64,000 nt of DNA from CAYVVT01 sp964454335. Its GTDB lineage: Bacteria; Fidelibacterota; UBA8477; JABMPR01. The DNA is taken from contig CAYVVT010000011.1 in assembly GCA_964454335.1 (NCBI GenBank), positions 30,289 through 94,288 on the forward strand, in the 5' to 3' direction. A program made the position numbers and the translations under genes. Shown piece by piece: positions 17,780 through 27,091 of the stretch (within the stretch, counting starts at the first letter, position 1; every line of letters begins with the position of its first letter). The notes beneath the pieces are model-generated. The model saw only the letters and a program-made list of their open reading frames with translations, was not told the origin of the DNA and searched no databases.

Positions 17780-19723
17780 CTACAGGTTCCATTCGAACTT
17801 CCATTCGTAGCGCCAGGCCCAGGGATCCTCACCTGGAAGTGGATGGGATTGCCAGAAAGGTATGTAGAATCCGATCGTAAAAAAGGCCCTGTGCTCCAAA
17901 CCTACCCCGGCTGCATAGCGTGGTTGGGTCTCGAAAACCGGATCCATGTCATCGCTGTATAGCAGAGCGGACGTGAAGATCTTGAACTGGATCCAATTGA
18001 GCCAGTAACCAGTAGCAAAGCTGACCCCGAGATATTTACTCACTGGATCCTCGTATCGCGGCTGCCCCCTGAACCGTGGCAACCATGAAAGACTGTTGTT
18101 CCACGCATATTGATTTGTGAATTGATAGGGTTCCGGCATTTGCTCGCTCTGGACACCTGTGACAAGCCTGAAATCACCGGACAGCCAACTGGCAAAAACG
18201 CCTGAAAGATCCACCTTGGACTTGAACACGTAATAGTTATCGATATGTGTTTCGCTGCTGCGACCCCAGGCACCATTCAGTTTCACATTCATACGGTTGC
18301 CGCTCTCCGTCAGCGAGAAGGTGACATAATCCAGCTGAAGATAGCGGAGCCGCTGGGGATCACCCCAGGTGGAACGGTCCTGGTAGGCATCGTAGCCTGC
18401 TGACAGATTGATCCGTCTGAAGCGAATATCCGGACCCTGGATGAGATAGCGTTGTGAACCCGGATAATTGGTAAGACCGATCTTGTAGCCCTGCCAGTCC
18501 TGGAAGCTATGGGCTCGGCCATTCATGAAGAGCCGGTAGGTCCAGGAGATCGGATGATGATAGCTTGCTCTGACCCCCCAGCTCTCCATCTGGTCCACAG
18601 GTCCGAAACTGTTGGCTTCCAGCGTATAACGGTGCCGGAAATCGGCTGGATAGGCCGGCATGAGATCGACGCCGAAGCCACCGCCGATCTTAAGTCCGTA
18701 ACGTTGTTCGCTGTCCCAGTCCTGCCAGACCACCGGTGATACTACTACACGAAGGGCTTCCCAGTCAGGTAGTGCCCAGAGTGGCTGGATACGCCAGTTA
18801 CCCCTGATCCGTGGCCAGTGGTTGTTGAAACGATAGACTTCTACGATCTTATGCTCAGGATCCAGGATGATACGCTTGATGCGCTGCATGCTGACAAAAC
18901 GAAAATCAGGACCCAGGAGGTCGATATTCTGAAACAGAATGGAGTCTCCCTCCGTTGAGATCGCCAGAATATCGAAGGGGAACGACCAGGCGCCATTCTG
19001 TCTGATATCAAGGGTATAGCTGCCATTCGTCCGCTTCACGGAGCGAAGCTCAAGATCACTGCGATCAGGTGAGGCAAGTGCCTTCAGGAATTTACCAGCC
19101 AGGACCTCCGTGCTGTGCTCTGCCAGCACCACGCCCAATGTATCGCAAAGATTGTAGGCATAATCAGTACGTGAAACGGATTCCCGCATGACCTGCCAGA
19201 ACAGAGTGTCCCCGATGGTTGCTTCCAGCATGCGCAGGTGCCGCATGCCCGTGAGATAAGCCAGGATCTGCTGCTCGTTGTCCAGTGAACGAAAACTCTG
19301 GGTGGGGCGCCAGGCCAACATGTCACCGCTATGATACAGGAGTCCATCCCCCAGCTCATTCAATCCTTCAAAGGTCATGTGCTTGAAATCCGGCCACAGC
19401 ATCTCAGGGATGATGCGCTGGAAATTCGGAAGAGGATCACCACGGCCGGTAGCGCCACCGCGCCGCGTATACAGCGCTATTGAGCCGAATACCCAGCTCT
19501 CTCTTTCCTCGGTGGGTTCCGGCCAGCGCAGGATCGCCTGGCCCAGCGCATCCAGCTGGGTGACCACAGGTTCCCAGAGATCAGGCTTTTCAGCCGTTTC
19601 AATTTCCTGAGCCGTGAGTTGAGTGGTCAGGGAGGTGATCAGGAAGACGGCTGTGACCAGTCGCCTCCAGGATCGTCTGGATCCGCGGACTGTCATTATG
19701 ATCTTGTGGTGATAACTACTCAC
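17780..19723 (-). CDS. Outer-membrane barrel with an N-terminal region like a degenerate M1-peptidase tail
   Basis: Not a recognised family member. A signal peptide ends QLTA with Gln at the mature N-terminus. Residues about 60-330 have the feel of the C-terminal half of M1 aminopeptidases (an Asp-Asn-rich helical part, HLRMLEATIGDTLFWQVM, then a beta domain with SVKRTNGSYTLDIRQNG), but no HEXXH zinc motif is present, so it should not be catalytic. From about 340 on, amphipathic strands typical of a surface-antigen-like barrel run to the end (WKFEWNL). The frame opens with GTG at 19723, overlapping the M55 gene stop (GTGA); ATG 19696 is an alternative. Co-transcribed with the D-aminopeptidase gene. 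Confidence 0.5.
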   Translation of the reverse strand: MSSYHHKIIMTVRGSRRSWRRLVTAVFLITSLTTQLTAQEIETAEKPDLWEPVVTQLDALGQAILRWPEPTEERESWVFGSIALYTRRGGATGRGDPLPNFQRIIPEMLWPDFKHMTFEGLNELGDGLLYHSGDMLAWRPTQSFRSLDNEQQILAYLTGMRHLRMLEATIGDTLFWQVMRESVSRTDYAYNLCDTLGVVLAEHSTEVLAGKFLKALASPDRSDLELRSVKRTNGSYTLDIRQNGAWSFPFDILAISTEGDSILFQNIDLLGPDFRFVSMQRIKRIILDPEHKIVEVYRFNNHWPRIRGNWRIQPLWALPDWEALRVVVSPVVWQDWDSEQRYGLKIGGGFGVDLMPAYPADFRHRYTLEANSFGPVDQMESWGVRASYHHPISWTYRLFMNGRAHSFQDWQGYKIGLTNYPGSQRYLIQGPDIRFRRINLSAGYDAYQDRSTWGDPQRLRYLQLDYVTFSLTESGNRMNVKLNGAWGRSSETHIDNYYVFKSKVDLSGVFASWLSGDFRLVTGVQSEQMPEPYQFTNQYAWNNSLSWLPRFRGQPRYEDPVSKYLGVSFATGYWLNWIQFKIFTSALLYSDDMDPVFETQPRYAAGVGLEHRAFFTIGFYIPFWQSHPLPGEDPWAWRYEWKFEWNL

Positions 19724-20523
19724 CAGGCCAGCAGCATGAATCGCATGATCTCAAAGTAGTCATCAGCCCTGAACAGAGCGACGTGGTCGGATTCCAGCTC
19801 TGCTCCAGGATAGAATGATGCGACATAGGCATCCTGGTGACGCTTGAATGTTAAACGGATCTCGAAATGATCATCCAGAGGCAGCAGGCACTTCTCCAAA
19901 TCGCCGGCCAGAGCTGTTCTGGTGGTCTCCCTGATCAATTTCAGTGCCTTGTTCGGGTGGATACTGATGGTGGAATTTCCCACGCCTTCGAGAACCGGAA
20001 CCGTGGCGATGTTCTCATTGCGCTCCTGCACCTCTGTGCACAGGCCCTGATCACCAGTGACCATCACTACCGGGACTCCGTAATAGCTTGCGGCCAGGCC
20101 ATGCAAGTAGAATTCTGAGATGTCCTTCCCGTTGAGATTGACACTGGCCAGGCGCATGGATGACATGGTATGGGCCATTGGGTTGCTGCCTGTTCCGGCC
20201 CTGCTGTGATAGCCGATGAACATGGCGGCTTTGAAACCCTTGTCGATCTCCTGTACCATGCTCAAAGGGTGACCTGCCCAACCACGAATCAGCCGAACAC
20301 ATTCTGGTAATTTCTCCAGGATGAGATTCCGTCCGGTATCATGTGCATCTTTGATAAGGATCTCGTCATAACCCATTTCCACGGCCACTTCACAGGCGGC
20401 ATTCACTTCCGCCGTCATCTGCTCCTGGAATTGCGTGTAGTGGTTCCCCTTATCCTTGTTGGTCTCATCCCAGGACGCTATCCCGGTAACGCCTTCAATA
20501 TCTGCGGAGATGTACAGCTTCAT
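19720..20523 (-). CDS. M55-family D-aminopeptidase (DppA-like)
   Basis: Zinc aminopeptidase acting on peptides with N-terminal D-amino acids, in Bacillus the DppA enzyme. The 267 residues start MKLYISADIEGVTG with the Asp and Glu metal ligands, followed by KDAHDTGRN (His) and GYHSRAGTGSNPMAHT (His), all family hallmarks. No signal peptide, so cytoplasmic. AAAGGGA precedes ATG 20523. Its overlap with the barrel gene downstream suggests a joint role in uptake or use of cell-wall-derived peptides; inference only. Confidence 0.88.
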   Translation of the reverse strand: MKLYISADIEGVTGIASWDETNKDKGNHYTQFQEQMTAEVNAACEVAVEMGYDEILIKDAHDTGRNLILEKLPECVRLIRGWAGHPLSMVQEIDKGFKAAMFIGYHSRAGTGSNPMAHTMSSMRLASVNLNGKDISEFYLHGLAASYYGVPVVMVTGDQGLCTEVQERNENIATVPVLEGVGNSTISIHPNKALKLIRETTRTALAGDLEKCLLPLDDHFEIRLTFKRHQDAYVASFYPGAELESDHVALFRADDYFEIMRFMLLAW

Positions 20524-20596
20524 TCGGATCCCTTTATTTGAATTCTGGAGACTAAAAATGAATGGTTTTGACAGGAAAAGCTATGAAAAAGAAATC

Positions 20597-21214
20597 TTAG
20601 AAATGTTGTGATAGCATGATGCGGGGAACGCGGCGGCAATATTCAGCATAGGCCAGAGGGTAGGCTTGATCCAACTGCTCCTCCTCCCTGGGGATCAGTC
20701 TTCGCACCAGGAAGATCATCACCAGGAACATAGCCACCAGCACCAGGGAAGAGATGATCATGGAAACTCCCAGGATCACCAGGATCGCAGATAGATACAT
20801 GGGATGCCTGAGATGGACGTAGGGGCCATGCATGGTGAGATAATCTGTAGTACTCGGTTTTACCCCTCCCAGTCTGAAGCTTCGGCGGAGGGACATCCTG
20901 CTCCATAACAACAGCAGGCTACCGAGGAGAAAGGCCAGCAAACCGATGATCTCTAACCCGATGGCACCCACAGTCCAGGGTATCTCGATACAGCAGAAGA
21001 TCTCCAGTTGCAGCAATCCCATTCGCATAACACCGGAGAGTGGAATGAGTATGAAGAAGAACAGGAGGTTTACGACATTGAATACCCAGCCAACCCAACC
21101 GCATTCAGGCCGCTGAAGGCGGATCGAGCCTGGCGCCAACAGCAGTATGGCACCCATGATGGCTGAAACCACCAGGATGATCAGGCCAAGTACGAGATCG
21201 AAACCAAGGATCAT
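20597..21214 (-). CDS. Isoprenylcysteine carboxyl methyltransferase-like (ICMT/PEMT) membrane protein
   Basis: A 205-residue polytopic membrane protein with about five hydrophobic segments. The C-terminal half has HGPYVHLRHPMYLSAIL and the late acidic cluster REEEQLDQAYPLAYAEYCRRVPR, the SAM-binding signature of the ICMT/phospholipid methyltransferase family. Bacterial members methylate lipids or small molecules, rarely prenylated proteins. The substrate is unknown, and neighbours give no hint. Normal length for the family. Confidence 0.8.
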   Translation of the reverse strand: MILGFDLVLGLIILVVSAIMGAILLLAPGSIRLQRPECGWVGWVFNVVNLLFFFILIPLSGVMRMGLLQLEIFCCIEIPWTVGAIGLEIIGLLAFLLGSLLLLWSRMSLRRSFRLGGVKPSTTDYLTMHGPYVHLRHPMYLSAILVILGVSMIISSLVLVAMFLVMIFLVRRLIPREEEQLDQAYPLAYAEYCRRVPRIMLSQHF

Positions 21215-21362
21215 GTGTTAATCGTTTTACCCATCTTAGATAACATCTCCAAGCTGTTGCCTCGCAAAAAATGTGCCGCAGGCAGGGATGATCATACATG
21301 ATCACGGATGGGCCCGATTGTATTTAAACGGTATGTATTGAAGCACTGCCTGTGGTGTCGAC

Positions 21363-21896
21363 CTAGTAAATGAAGTCTGAGGATTCCTCTGAGGATTCGT
21401 ATTCCGCCGGGTTGAGCAGAGATACAAGATATACTGAATTTCCCAGCTTACCGGCATCCGGCTCTTCCACGATCCGAAGATAGACCGTTACCCCCTCAGC
21501 TGACTGGAAGGCAGCCGGCTGAGCTTCGAAGGAGCGGCCGTATTTCTCGAAATATGCCTGCTTGAATCGCTGGGCGTCGTAGGGGTATTCGAATCGATAC
21601 ACAACTTCGATGGAATGGATCTGAACAGGTTGGTTCCCCTCTTCATGATACCAGACGTAGAGTTTCTCAATCCCCTTCTGTGCAATTCGATAGGAATAGC
21701 CCCGGATCTGCCGGGCTTCATCGTAAAGCGTTTTGGTGGCATTTTTCTTCTCCACTGCAACTTCATGCAGGGCAGAATCCACTGCCGCATTGCTCATCGT
21801 CCAATCGAGACCCCAGTAGACATCCGGGCTCTGTCCACTGACGAGCACGGGTATCAGTATCATCCCGACTATCAAGACATGCTGTATCCAACGCAC
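21363..21896 (-). CDS. Hypothetical secreted protein, GTG start
   Basis: Unrecognised. I place the start at GTG 21896 because a strong AGGAGG sits 5 nt upstream and the result is a clean signal peptide (MRWIQHVLIVGMILIPVLVSG) followed by Gln at the predicted cleavage site. The mature part (about 155 residues) has a VYWGLDWTMSNAAVDSAL segment and mixed alpha/beta composition, with no cysteines or known motif. Probably periplasmic. Monocistronic as far as can be seen. Confidence 0.6.
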   Translation of the reverse strand: MRWIQHVLIVGMILIPVLVSGQSPDVYWGLDWTMSNAAVDSALHEVAVEKKNATKTLYDEARQIRGYSYRIAQKGIEKLYVWYHEEGNQPVQIHSIEVVYRFEYPYDAQRFKQAYFEKYGRSFEAQPAAFQSAEGVTVYLRIVEEPDAGKLGNSVYLVSLLNPAEYESSEESSDFIY

Positions 21897-21990
21897 GATA
21901 ACCTCCTGGCTAATCCTTCTAACTCCCTTTATCAATTGGGTTTACAAAGGTAGCCCCCACGATTTAAGCCCGCAAGCGATTGTTCGTTGA

Positions 21991-22803
21991 CTAATACCTG
22001 TGGGCTTTCCCTAGATAGGTATCCACTACCCAGGAGACTGACCAGTTATGACCCAGACGGTGCCCATCCATGGTCGGCGGCAATCGTTCGACGCGTGTGA
22101 AGGGGAGTTCCACTACCTGGGGATCGATGGCCAGATCACGGAAGGCTCCATCCTGCTCATGAGCTGTCCGATGCTGGATCACCTTGAGTTGTGGATTCCA
22201 GACCGGATATACGATTTCATCGGTATTGCTATACTCCAGATCCGGACAATTATCCAATAAGCGTGGATATCCCGCCAGCGGAGCCGCAATGATGTGGATC
22301 TCTGCAGGAACCTGGGTGTTGATCTCCGCCAGGCTGAACGTGGTAACGATCCCACCATATGAATGACTGAACAGCAGCAACTGACGGACGGTGCTATTCA
22401 GTGCCAGCAAACTTTGTAATTGGCTGGCAAGATCCTTGGCGACATCCTGTGGACAGCGTTCCCAGTCATACTGGAAGAAGAAGCTGGCACCGAAATATTC
22501 GGTCAATCCGTGCAGCGCCGCCACCCATTCGTATCCTCTTGATTCATACCCGTGAACGGCTACAACCAGCACACTGTCATGATCATGGTCGCTGCGCTCC
22601 AGACGGATGAATCCCTGTGGAAGACTCATGAGGAGTTCACCGGTGCTTCCGATCTCCGTACCCAGTCGCAGCGCACTGAGATCAAGTGTATCACTGAGGG
22701 TGACGCCATGTAAACTTCGGCTTTCAGCAGGCTTATCGATCGACCGTGTGGCACAACCCAGCAGAACCAGGCTGCAAATGAGGAGACTAAGTTTAATTCT
22801 CAT
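21991..22803 (-). CDS. Putative lipoprotein with alpha/beta-hydrolase fold
   Basis: With ATG 22803 the 270-residue product has a short basic start and a lipobox (LLGC), so it is probably lipid-anchored in the envelope. VAVHGYESRGYEWVAAL looks like the oxyanion-hole strand and FSHSYGGIV like a GxSxG nucleophile elbow with Phe replacing the first Gly side; a C-terminal DGHRLGHNW could supply the His. Likely an esterase or lipase-like hydrolase. The open frame continues 7 codons further up to a GTG, but the ATG gives the better signal. It overlaps the end of the upstream membrane-protein gene by 11 nt. Confidence 0.65.
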   Translation of the reverse strand: MRIKLSLLICSLVLLGCATRSIDKPAESRSLHGVTLSDTLDLSALRLGTEIGSTGELLMSLPQGFIRLERSDHDHDSVLVVAVHGYESRGYEWVAALHGLTEYFGASFFFQYDWERCPQDVAKDLASQLQSLLALNSTVRQLLLFSHSYGGIVTTFSLAEINTQVPAEIHIIAAPLAGYPRLLDNCPDLEYSNTDEIVYPVWNPQLKVIQHRTAHEQDGAFRDLAIDPQVVELPFTRVERLPPTMDGHRLGHNWSVSWVVDTYLGKAHRY

Positions 22804-23281
22804 CTGTATCTTGAACCTCAACACTTTTTGAAATGAAACGGATCCCCATGTTCAACAGAGCACCTCCGGGCAGGAACAGACAGAAGATGAAGGCCAGAGA
22901 CGGCATGAGACTGTCCTGAAAGGATCCCAGGATACCCACAAGTATCAGCATTACTCCCAGGAGTAGAAAGGCAAGCTGAAGCAAGTACTGGGTGCGTCTG
23001 TTCTGGAGCTGGGCCCGCAGCGGGAAGATGACCAGCGGGATGGCAAGGATTGCGTCAAAGGCGATCAGGAACCTCGCCTGCGCTTGCGGGAGTCCACCAA
23101 GCCCCCAACCCAGACCAGCGGTGGCCAGGCCCAGGATGATAGCGAGCAGCAACAGCAGTGCAGGACGCTTGAACAACTTCTTGATCATGGAAAACATCCA
23201 GCGAATATAGACCAGTCCCTGCATCGCTGCTAAAAGATTCAGGGTGGTCGCAGGTGGATGCTTTTGATCCCAAGTTTTCAT
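22793..23281 (-). CDS. Hypothetical membrane protein, four hydrophobic segments
   Basis: No family recognised. 162 residues; after a polar N-terminus there are about four transmembrane helices (ALLLLLAIILGLATAGLGWGL, FDAILAIPLVIFPL, LQLAFLLLGVMLILVGILG, LAFIFCLFLPGGALLNMGI) and a charged tail. The start may be ATG 23281 or the internal Met at 23197 or 23188, just before the first helix. Its end overlaps the hydrolase gene, so the two form an operon. Confidence 0.55.
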   Translation of the reverse strand: MKTWDQKHPPATTLNLLAAMQGLVYIRWMFSMIKKLFKRPALLLLLAIILGLATAGLGWGLGGLPQAQARFLIAFDAILAIPLVIFPLRAQLQNRRTQYLLQLAFLLLGVMLILVGILGSFQDSLMPSLAFIFCLFLPGGALLNMGIRFISKSVEVQDTDEN

Positions 23282-23330
23282 GAATTTCTTTGGTCAATAC
23301 TCTTAAATTCGTGAAGCTGAAAGGCATTCA

Positions 23331-24440
23331 ATGTCAATGGATCATACAACTTCCTTCATCCTGGTGATCAATCCCGGTAGTACATCTACCAAGCTGGCCA
23401 TCTTCCGATACGGAGCGGACACCGGAGACCTGGTGCTCAATACCGAATCCATCATTCGCTATGGACAGGACGAATTACCATCAGGCACATCCATTGTGGC
23501 TCAATTAGACCTCCGCACCGCTGGAGTCCGTGAATTCATTAGGAATTTCAACGATAAGGATAGGTTTCGAGTGATCATGGCCCGGGGCGGTCCCCTGCGA
23601 CCGCTGCAGGGCGGTGTCTATGAAGTGAATGAGGCCATGCTCGATGATTTACGGGAATGCCGCTACGCAGATCATGCCAGCAATCTCGCCGCCTTGATCG
23701 GAGCAGAACTCAGAAGAGAGCTGGACCTGCCGCTCTATATCGCTGATCCAGTGACTGTTGATGAGTTTACAGCCCTGGCTCGTATTTCAGGTGTACCCGG
23801 GATCGAGCGTAAATGCCGCAGCCACGCGCTGAACATCAAGGCAACAGCCCGGAAGGCAGCCGAGAGACTGGATAAAGACCTGTCAGAATCCAGATTTGTC
23901 GTTGCTCATATGGGTGGAGGTATTTCCATTGCCGCACTTGATGCTGGCCGCATCGTCGATGTGAATGACGCTCTGCTGGGAATGGGACCCTTCGGGCCTG
24001 AGCGAGCCGGTGCCCTGCCGCTGGCAGGTGTGTTGGATCTGGCTTATGACCACGCCGGTGACCGCCCCGGTCTCGAACGTTTATTAACCAAATCCAGTGG
24101 TCTCGCCGCCTACCTGGGTACGGCTGATCTGGAGGAGGTCGAGGAGCGCATCGAGGCGGGTGACACCGAGGCGCAGGTGTATTTCGAAGCCATGGTATAT
24201 CAGATCTCAAAGGAGATCGCTGCTATGGCCAGCGTACTGCATTTCAACCTTGATGGTATCATCCTCACCGGCGGGATGTCCCAATCGCAGAGACTGATAC
24301 GAGACATCAAAAGCCGTATTGGAAAGATCGGACCAGTCCTCGTGTATCCAGGCGAAATGGAAATGGAAGCCCTGGCTCAGGCAGGTGCCCGGATCCTTGC
24401 AGGCAAGGAGACTATCCACCAATACACCAGCGAGAGCTAG
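23331..24440 (+). CDS. buk: Butyrate kinase
   Basis: Reversible phosphorylation of butyrate or a branched-chain acid, linked to ATP formation from acyl-phosphates. The 369 residues belong to the ASKHA superfamily: INPGSTSTKLAIF near the start, the ARGG segment, VAHMGGGISIAA, and GIILTGGMSQS at the C-terminal nucleotide site. Length is closer to Buk than to acetate kinase (about 400). GAAAGG precedes ATG 23331. The usual partner, phosphotransbutyrylase (ptb), is not adjacent, so the acyl-phosphate source is open; branched-chain acyl metabolism is possible. Confidence 0.9.
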   Translation: MSMDHTTSFILVINPGSTSTKLAIFRYGADTGDLVLNTESIIRYGQDELPSGTSIVAQLDLRTAGVREFIRNFNDKDRFRVIMARGGPLRPLQGGVYEVNEAMLDDLRECRYADHASNLAALIGAELRRELDLPLYIADPVTVDEFTALARISGVPGIERKCRSHALNIKATARKAAERLDKDLSESRFVVAHMGGGISIAALDAGRIVDVNDALLGMGPFGPERAGALPLAGVLDLAYDHAGDRPGLERLLTKSSGLAAYLGTADLEEVEERIEAGDTEAQVYFEAMVYQISKEIAAMASVLHFNLDGIILTGGMSQSQRLIRDIKSRIGKIGPVLVYPGEMEMEALAQAGARILAGKETIHQYTSES

Positions 24441-24615
24441 AACACCCACGCTCCAGACAACGATCCTCAACACCCCTGTACATTCAAACGCCTATCTGTC
24501 ACCATTCTGACAGTGGTCCGTCCCACTGCTCCTATCTTGGAATTGAGACAGGGGTGGCCTGTAGGTGCGGGCAGCAGGTCATACAGAATTACGCTCGCTG
24601 AATTGAATTGCGAAA

Positions 24616-25047
24616 GTGAGGATGAGGATGAATGCATTAATAAAACTAGCCGAAGAGCATGGGCACTGGCTCATCAGATTGAACCTGGCAGCCATATTCC
24701 TTTATCATGGGATCACCAAATTTCCCATGGCGGAAATGATGTCCCAGGGAATGGGTATGCCGCTCTTTATGATCTATCTCTTGGCCACAGCAGAAGTTAT
24801 CGCCGGTCTGGGTTTTCTGGCTGGCGCTTTGCTTGGCTCTTTGTATACCCGTATCTCGGGACTGCTGGTTGCCGGCATCATGGCCAGCGCTATCATGATG
24901 GTGCACTGGCCACAATGGAGTTTCGTTGCCAATGATACAAAGCCCATGGGTGGTATGGAATTCCAGCTGCTGGTCATGATCCTGGGTTTACTGTTTGCCC
25001 TGCGTGGGAATGAGCTTTTTGGTAAGGAAGGATCCAGCGCTGGCTGA
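24616..25047 (+). CDS. DoxX-family membrane protein
   Basis: A 143-residue inner-membrane protein with four helices. LIRLNLAAIFLYHGITKF is the DoxX N-terminal signature, and the third helix region AGIMASAIMMVHWPQ and last helix fit the family. DoxX-like proteins serve as small quinone-linked or oxidative-stress membrane subunits; the exact role is unknown here. Several ATG codons cluster at the start (24616, 24622, 24628). A strong terminator follows, so it ends a transcription unit. Confidence 0.85.
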   Translation: MRMRMNALIKLAEEHGHWLIRLNLAAIFLYHGITKFPMAEMMSQGMGMPLFMIYLLATAEVIAGLGFLAGALLGSLYTRISGLLVAGIMASAIMMVHWPQWSFVANDTKPMGGMEFQLLVMILGLLFALRGNELFGKEGSSAG

Positions 25048-25070
25048 TCCTCATCTGCATAGCCAGGCCC

Positions 25071-25104
25071 AAGGCTCCCCGGATGATCTGGGGGGCCTTT
25101 TTTT
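25071..25104 (+). terminator. Rho-independent terminator after the DoxX gene
   Basis: AAGGCTCCCC (25071-25080) pairs with GGGGGGCCTT (25090-25099, one G-T pair), followed by eight T residues in the run 25098-25104. Confidence 0.88.
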
Positions 25105-25223
25105 ATCAGAATGCCGGAGACAGAAGGTAGAGGACAGGTGTGGCTTCTTTAAACTGTTCGTGATGTGGGCACGATTGAATTCAACAGGCTGTAGTCCCTT
25201 GATCAGCGGGATGCGCGGTCGCG

Positions 25224-26156
25224 TTAGCCTTGAAAGAGGAACAGATCACGGTTGGTACGGAAGGTTTCGTAGAGTGCCGGCATGGAGGGCAACACATAAT
25301 AGCGGTCCTGAATGTCACTGTAATCGAAACGTGTCAGCGCGATCTCTTCAATATCGAAGGGTATGAACCTGGATCGATCAGACTCGCCTTTGGCACAGGC
25401 GATGACATTCAGGGTCTCATCATAGGATGAGAGGATCCCGGCACCATAAATCTCGTAGGGGCTGTCATTGCTGCGGTGTCGGAAACGGTCGGTCCTACCT
25501 GTGTTCTCCAGGACACCGAACTCATAGGTCCACCAGGCAAAATTCTGCAGCCGCTTGAGGTTGTGGGCTGCCAGTTCCGGGCCCAGATCATGTTTATCCC
25601 GGATCAACTCGAATCCCAGGGAACCCATTTCAGCGAGAAAGTCGGCATAATCCCGGTTGATCAGGAAGGGCACATGACCCTGAATATCGTGGAAGATGTC
25701 CGGTTCCGGGGTATAGCCTTCGTCATTCTGAATACCCACACCGGCATATTTCTCCTCGAAACGGGGAGATCTGCGAATGATGTCCGTGACGGGAAATTGG
25801 CGGTTGGCGTTCAGATCAAAAAAAAGGTCTTCGTCCAGGAAGCCAGCCACGGGCAGCAGGGTCCAGCCAGTGGCATTCTCGATGAGCGGAGAGATATCAT
25901 CGAATTTAGGGAAGCGATCCTGGGGAATGGGTAGCGAGCGTAAACCCAGTACGTATTCACGGGAAGCGTATTGATCCAGGAGGGGAGCCAGGTTCCTGAA
26001 CAGTTCGGCCCAGATGTCATTTTCCAGGTTGGTTATCTCATCGTACTGCTGTGGCTTGCGGTAATCCTCGTCCCGTGTGAAGATGTGGATCCCACCGATG
26101 GCATTGGGGATGACATGCTTGAAGAGATGGTCGTAGGCAGTATAGGCTTCGGTCAT
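25224..26156 (-). CDS. phhA: Phenylalanine 4-hydroxylase (biopterin-dependent)
   Basis: Converts phenylalanine to tyrosine with tetrahydropterin, O2 and a non-haem iron. The 310 residues show the iron ligands His156 and His161 in PEPDIFHDIQGHVPFL and Glu212 in WWTYEFGV, and the YGAGILSS segment of the aromatic amino acid hydroxylases. No N-terminal ACT regulatory domain is present, as usual in bacteria. No pterin carbinolamine dehydratase is adjacent. A separate promoter precedes it, and an unrelated gene is divergent. Confidence 0.93.
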   Translation of the reverse strand: MTEAYTAYDHLFKHVIPNAIGGIHIFTRDEDYRKPQQYDEITNLENDIWAELFRNLAPLLDQYASREYVLGLRSLPIPQDRFPKFDDISPLIENATGWTLLPVAGFLDEDLFFDLNANRQFPVTDIIRRSPRFEEKYAGVGIQNDEGYTPEPDIFHDIQGHVPFLINRDYADFLAEMGSLGFELIRDKHDLGPELAAHNLKRLQNFAWWTYEFGVLENTGRTDRFRHRSNDSPYEIYGAGILSSYDETLNVIACAKGESDRSRFIPFDIEEIALTRFDYSDIQDRYYVLPSMPALYETFRTNRDLFLFQG

Positions 26157-26188
26157 GTGCTCATTTTTTCAGGTGTTACGGTTTCGCC

Positions 26189-26216
26189 AATATATAAGGG
26201 GCTCTCCTTTTTACAA
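26189..26216 (-). promoter_or_regulatory. Promoter of the phenylalanine hydroxylase gene
   Basis: On the minus strand TTGTAA (26216-26211), 16 nt, TATATT (26194-26189). The ATG is at 26156. Confidence 0.55.
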
Positions 26217-26423
26217 CCAAATCAGTCATGTTTCCAGAGTTCTGGCAGTCCAAACCACTGTTGAGATTTCGTCCTGCCCAACAGGGCTGGTGTCCGGGAT
26301 TCGTTCGGGATGATAATGTGAGTATCGACCACTTTGTTCCTGCTTCCATTTCAGTACTCAAGACTATAGTTTCGCTGGCTCATGAAAGGGAACAAAGCAC
26401 TGCTGATAAAGGTTTGAAAATCA

Positions 26424-27041
26424 GTGGATCTACTATTGGCAACACATAATCGACACAAGGTCAGGGAATTGAGCCATTATCTGGCCAAATCCGGTATCAG
26501 CGTCAAAAGTCTCTATGATTTTCCAGAGATCGGTGACATCGAGGAAACGGGTTCCACACTTGCAGAGAATGCCTTGATCAAAGCCCGCACGGGGTTCAAA
26601 CACACCGGTCTGCCCACCATCGCTGATGATACGGGTCTGGAAGTAGACGCCCTCGGCGGCGCTCCCGGTATCTACGCCGCCCGCTATGCCGGGGTTCATG
26701 CAGATTTTGATGCCAATATTGACAAGCTGCTGGCAGAGATGAGTGCTGTTCCGGACGGTGCCCGTCAGGCCTCATTCCATACCGCAGCAGTCTTTGTTGA
26801 TGACGCTCATGAAATCGTTGCTCATGGCAAGGTGACAGGCGAAATTACCCGCCAGCGTTTTGGCAGCCAGGGCTTTGGATATGATCCTGTTTTTTACTAT
26901 CCCGAGAAAGGCAGGACCTTCGCCCAGATGGACCTTGAGGAGAAGAATTTGCTTAGCCACCGGAAGCGGGCATTTGAAGAATTGTTGGCACGACTGACCT
27001 TAGAACACGATGCGTTTAGCACGGAGCAGCCCATAGAATAA
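26424..27041 (+). CDS. rdgB: Non-canonical purine NTP pyrophosphatase (RdgB/HAM1)
   Basis: Hydrolyses dITP, XTP and ITP to the monophosphates, keeping deaminated purines out of nucleic acids. The 205 residues start LLLATHNRHKVREL (family LATxNxxKxxE), then ADDTGLEVDALGGAPGIYAARYAG with the catalytic Asp, and end QGFGYDPVFYYP and HRKRAFEEL. It begins with GTG at 26424. The ribosome site (AAAGG) is weak and distant. sprA begins 50 nt after its stop. Confidence 0.93.
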   Translation: MDLLLATHNRHKVRELSHYLAKSGISVKSLYDFPEIGDIEETGSTLAENALIKARTGFKHTGLPTIADDTGLEVDALGGAPGIYAARYAGVHADFDANIDKLLAEMSAVPDGARQASFHTAAVFVDDAHEIVAHGKVTGEITRQRFGSQGFGYDPVFYYPEKGRTFAQMDLEEKNLLSHRKRAFEELLARLTLEHDAFSTEQPIE

Positions 27042-27091
27042 CTGCTAATCCCTTATTCACCCACCGGGCAAAATTGGATTGAATTGTTAAC

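Noticed and set aside
24513..24935. 140-codon open frame overlapping the DoxX gene
   Set aside because: Different frame from a clear DoxX protein; composition is that of a shadow frame.
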